A stretch of DNA of 64,000 bases, from NCBI RefSeq assembly GCF_002979775.1, contig NZ_PCPR01000012.1:1-64000 (forward strand), read 5' to 3'. The DNA is from Arthrobacter sp. MYb23. Lineage in GTDB: Bacteria > Actinomycetota > Actinomycetes > Actinomycetales > Micrococcaceae. The notes beneath the pieces are model-generated. The model saw nothing but the letters and a program-made list of their open reading frames with translations, did no database searches and was not told where the DNA came from. The translations under genes and the position numbers were made by a program. The stretch's first letter is position 1. Each line of letters opens with the position of its first letter. Below are positions 62,146 through 64,000 of this stretch, in pieces.

Positions 62146-63366
62146 GTGCCCAAATCTGTTGCAGCCCACCGCCAGGCAGTGGTGGAACTGCTGACCGGCG
62201 TCCTTGCGGGCAAGGGCAACATCACGCTGCCTTTGCTGGAAGCACTGGGTAAGGCGCTCGCCGTGGACGTCTACGCGCCACTTTCCTTGCCTCCGTTCGC
62301 CAACTCCCAAATGGACGGATTTGCCGTCCGCTCAGCAGATATCCCCGACGGCGGTGCGGAGCTCCGGGTCGCGGCGCCGGTTCCGGCAGGTGCTGCGCCA
62401 ACAGCCCTCAAGCCCGGCTTCGCCGCCCCCATCATGACCGGGGCCATGATCCCCGAGGGGGCCGACGCCGTCGTGCCCATTGAAAAGGCGACGCCGGGCA
62501 CTTTCCCGGACCCCGCCGCGGAAGAAGCTGTTGTGGAACTACCTCCGGTGGCTCCAGGCACCTATATCCGGGACAGCGGCAGCGACATCGCCAAGGGTAC
62601 CTTGGCGCTGGCCGCAGGTACCCGGATGGGACCGGCTCAACTGGGCTTGTTGGCAGCTCTGGGCCTGACGACCGTTGACGTTCGGCAGCCGTGCCGCGTC
62701 CTTCTGGTCACCACCGGCGATGAGGTGGTGGAACCGGGGGCTGAACTCACGTCCGGCAAGATCTTCGACTCCAACGGAACACTGCTCGAAGCGTCCATGC
62801 GACAGGCAGGCCTGGAGGTGGTTCGCACCGGGATTTCCGACGACGAGCCCGCAAAGCTGCTTGCAGTCCTCCGCCACCACACCGGACCGGGGGACACCCG
62901 CGTGGATCTCATCGTCACCACCGGGGGAGTGAGCAAGGGAGCCTACGAAGTAGTCCGGCAAGCCATGGCTGATCAACCGGTGGATTTCCTTCCGGTGGCC
63001 ATGCAGCCGGGAGGACCCCAGGGATTGGGTAGCTTTGAGGGCGTTCCCTTCCTCGGCTTTCCGGGAAACCCTGTCAGCTGCCTGGTCTCCTTCGAGATGT
63101 TTCTCCGGCCGGCCCTTTCGCTGGTGCTGGGAACCCCGGCACCGCGACAGGTGCTCAGGGCACGCCTTGCCCAACCGCTGACTTCCCCGGAAGGCAAGCA
63201 CCAGGTCCGTCGGGGGACCGTGGCCGCGGATGGAACGGTCCGGATGGAAGGTGGGGCAGGTTCGCACCTGGTCCACTCCTTGGCAAAGGCCAACGCACTG
63301 GTACAGATTCCTGGCGACGTCACGGAACTCGCCGAAGGGGACGAAGTGGAAGTATGGATGCTGTGA
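62146..63366 (+). CDS. moeA: Molybdopterin molybdenumtransferase
   Basis: Protein of 406 residues that inserts molybdate into adenylated molybdopterin. The GTG at 62146 follows AGGAGG; the frame upstream to 62125 is not needed. [21 protein letters not shown] and [21 protein letters not shown] and [13 protein letters not shown] are the conserved blocks of domains I to IV. It follows the molybdoenzyme gene and overlaps moaC by 13 bp. Confidence 0.94.
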   Translation: MPKSVAAHRQAVVELLTGVLAGKGNITLPLLEALGKALAVDVYAPLSLPPFANSQMDGFAVRSADIPDGGAELRVAAPVPAGAAPTALKPGFAAPIMTGAMIPEGADAVVPIEKATPGTFPDPAAEEAVVELPPVAPGTYIRDSGSDIAKGTLALAAGTRMGPAQLGLLAALGLTTVDVRQPCRVLLVTTGDEVVEPGAELTSGKIFDSNGTLLEASMRQAGLEVVRTGISDDEPAKLLAVLRHHTGPGDTRVDLIVTTGGVSKGAYEVVRQAMADQPVDFLPVAMQPGGPQGLGSFEGVPFLGFPGNPVSCLVSFEMFLRPALSLVLGTPAPRQVLRARLAQPLTSPEGKHQVRRGTVAADGTVRMEGGAGSHLVHSLAKANALVQIPGDVTELAEGDEVEVWML

Positions 63367-63893
63367 ATGAAACCTCCGGGACCACAGAACCCGCTACTGG
63401 CTTGACCCATCTCAGGCAGGACGGCACCGCACAGATGGTGGACGTCTCTCAAAAAGCCGTCACTACACGTGTTGCTACTGCTACCGCCACTGTCCGCAGC
63501 ACGCCCACAGTACTGGCCCTGCTGGGCGCCGGTGAGCTGCCCAAGGGCGACGCCCTCGCCGTAGCGCGCGTCGCAGGGATCATGGCGGCAAAGAAGACCT
63601 CCGATCTGATTCCGTTGTGTCATCCGTTGCCGATCTCCAAGGTCACCGTGGACTTTGAGTTGGGCACCGACTCGGTCAACATCCTGGCAACGGTCAAGAC
63701 CAAGGGCGTGACCGGCGTCGAAATGGAAGCCCTGACGGCGGCTTCGGTTGCCGCCTTGAGCGTCTACGACATGATCAAGGCCGTGGACAAACATGCGGTA
63801 CTGAGCGATATTCGTGTACTGGCCAAGAGTGGCGGAAAAAGCGGCGACTGGGACGTCTCCGCGCCATCAGCTGCCGCGGAGGCGGGCGCATGA
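63354..63893 (+). CDS. moaC: Cyclic pyranopterin monophosphate synthase
   Basis: Protein of 179 residues. It converts the MoaA product to cyclic pyranopterin monophosphate. [31 protein letters not shown] and [20 protein letters not shown] are the family signatures. The first 20 residues are a variable extension. Its stop overlaps the following mog-like start (ATGA). Confidence 0.95.
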   Translation: MDAVNETSGTTEPATGLTHLRQDGTAQMVDVSQKAVTTRVATATATVRSTPTVLALLGAGELPKGDALAVARVAGIMAAKKTSDLIPLCHPLPISKVTVDFELGTDSVNILATVKTKGVTGVEMEALTAASVAALSVYDMIKAVDKHAVLSDIRVLAKSGGKSGDWDVSAPSAAAEAGA

Positions 63894-64000
63894 GTGCCTG
63901 CGAGCCGAATGCGCCAAGGAAGGCCGGCGTCGTGATCGCGTCCACCCGCGCAGCTGCAGGAGTTTACGCCGACGAGACGGGCCCGATCATCCTCGACTGG
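63890..64000 (+). CDS. Mog/MoaB-family molybdopterin adenylyltransferase, N-terminal fragment
   Basis: The gene begins at an ATG overlapping the moaC stop and runs off the window after 37 codons. [20 protein letters not shown] followed by [17 protein letters not shown] matches the start of Mog/MoaB proteins, which adenylate molybdopterin for MoeA. Only the fold's first strand and the STR-type loop are visible. moaE may lie downstream. Confidence 0.82.
   Translation, partial: MSACEPNAPRKAGVVIASTRAAAGVYADETGPIILDW

Overview
The window reads as chromosomal DNA from a high-GC actinobacterium of the Micrococcaceae, most likely Arthrobacter or Paenarthrobacter. The reasons are strongly GC-biased codon use, many GTG starts, the actinobacterial core gene orders dxr-rseP-ispG-proS and rimP-nusA-ylxR-infB-rbfA-truB-ribF-rpsO-pnp, and a leucine-catabolism operon ordered as in other Actinobacteria. 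No rRNA, tRNA, IS element, phage gene or CRISPR array was seen. Gene identities come from reading the translations; no database search was run.

Region 1 (1-1.7 kb) holds the end of a TasA/CalY-like exported protein, a SipW-type signal peptidase and an overlapping small protein that looks like an Hpt domain without its phosphoacceptor histidine. Region 2 (1.7-5.3 kb) is a 4-hydroxybenzoate module: an AAHS-family transporter, an IclR regulator and pobA, with similar palindromes in both intergenic gaps. A four-copy 33-36 bp repeat and a DUF222/HNH endonuclease gene follow.

Region 3 (7.75-16.4 kb) is a TetR gene divergent from a seven-gene operon (mccB-mccA-acyl-CoA dehydrogenase-scoA-scoB-MaoC-CitE-like). 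Its content matches the Mycobacterium tuberculosis Rv2498c-Rv2504c region, which serves leucine and itaconate breakdown. Region 4 (16.5-25.1 kb) is a minus-strand carbohydrate operon: lipoprotein binding protein, two ABC permeases, two Gfo/Idh/MocA dehydrogenases, a TIM-barrel isomerase/epimerase-like protein and a ThuA-like protein, with a divergent LacI regulator and repeated TTTCGRAA boxes. It has no obvious kinase or glycoside hydrolase, so an oxidative route is likely.

Region 5 (25.1-41.6 kb) mixes core genes (dxr, rseP, ispG, proS) with accessory ones: a lipase-maturation-factor-like membrane protein, YciI, a DUF4081/GNAT acetyltransferase, a lipoprotein, an ABC-TetR efflux operon with a palindromic operator, a TSUP exporter, an aspartate dehydrogenase coupled to an aminoglycoside-kinase-like gene, a VIT1/CCC1 transporter and a DUF4439-like protein. 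Region 6 (41.6-56.3 kb) is the transcription/translation operon from rimP to pnp and an M16 peptidase, interrupted by a guanine-deaminase-like gene, an aminotransferase and two small membrane proteins.

Region 7 (56.4-64 kb) is a molybdenum-cofactor locus. moaD and moaA lie on the minus strand; an OmpR-type regulator, a histidine kinase, a membrane-bound sulfite-oxidase-fold enzyme, moeA, moaC and the start of a mog/moaB gene lie on the plus strand. The molybdoenzyme has about four N-terminal membrane helices and then an internal twin-arginine motif before a fifth, which suggests joint Sec/Tat insertion. Two patterns cross the window: 12-18 bp in-frame tandem repeats at the ends of several genes at operon junctions, and long intergenic hairpins, two of which share a core sequence.
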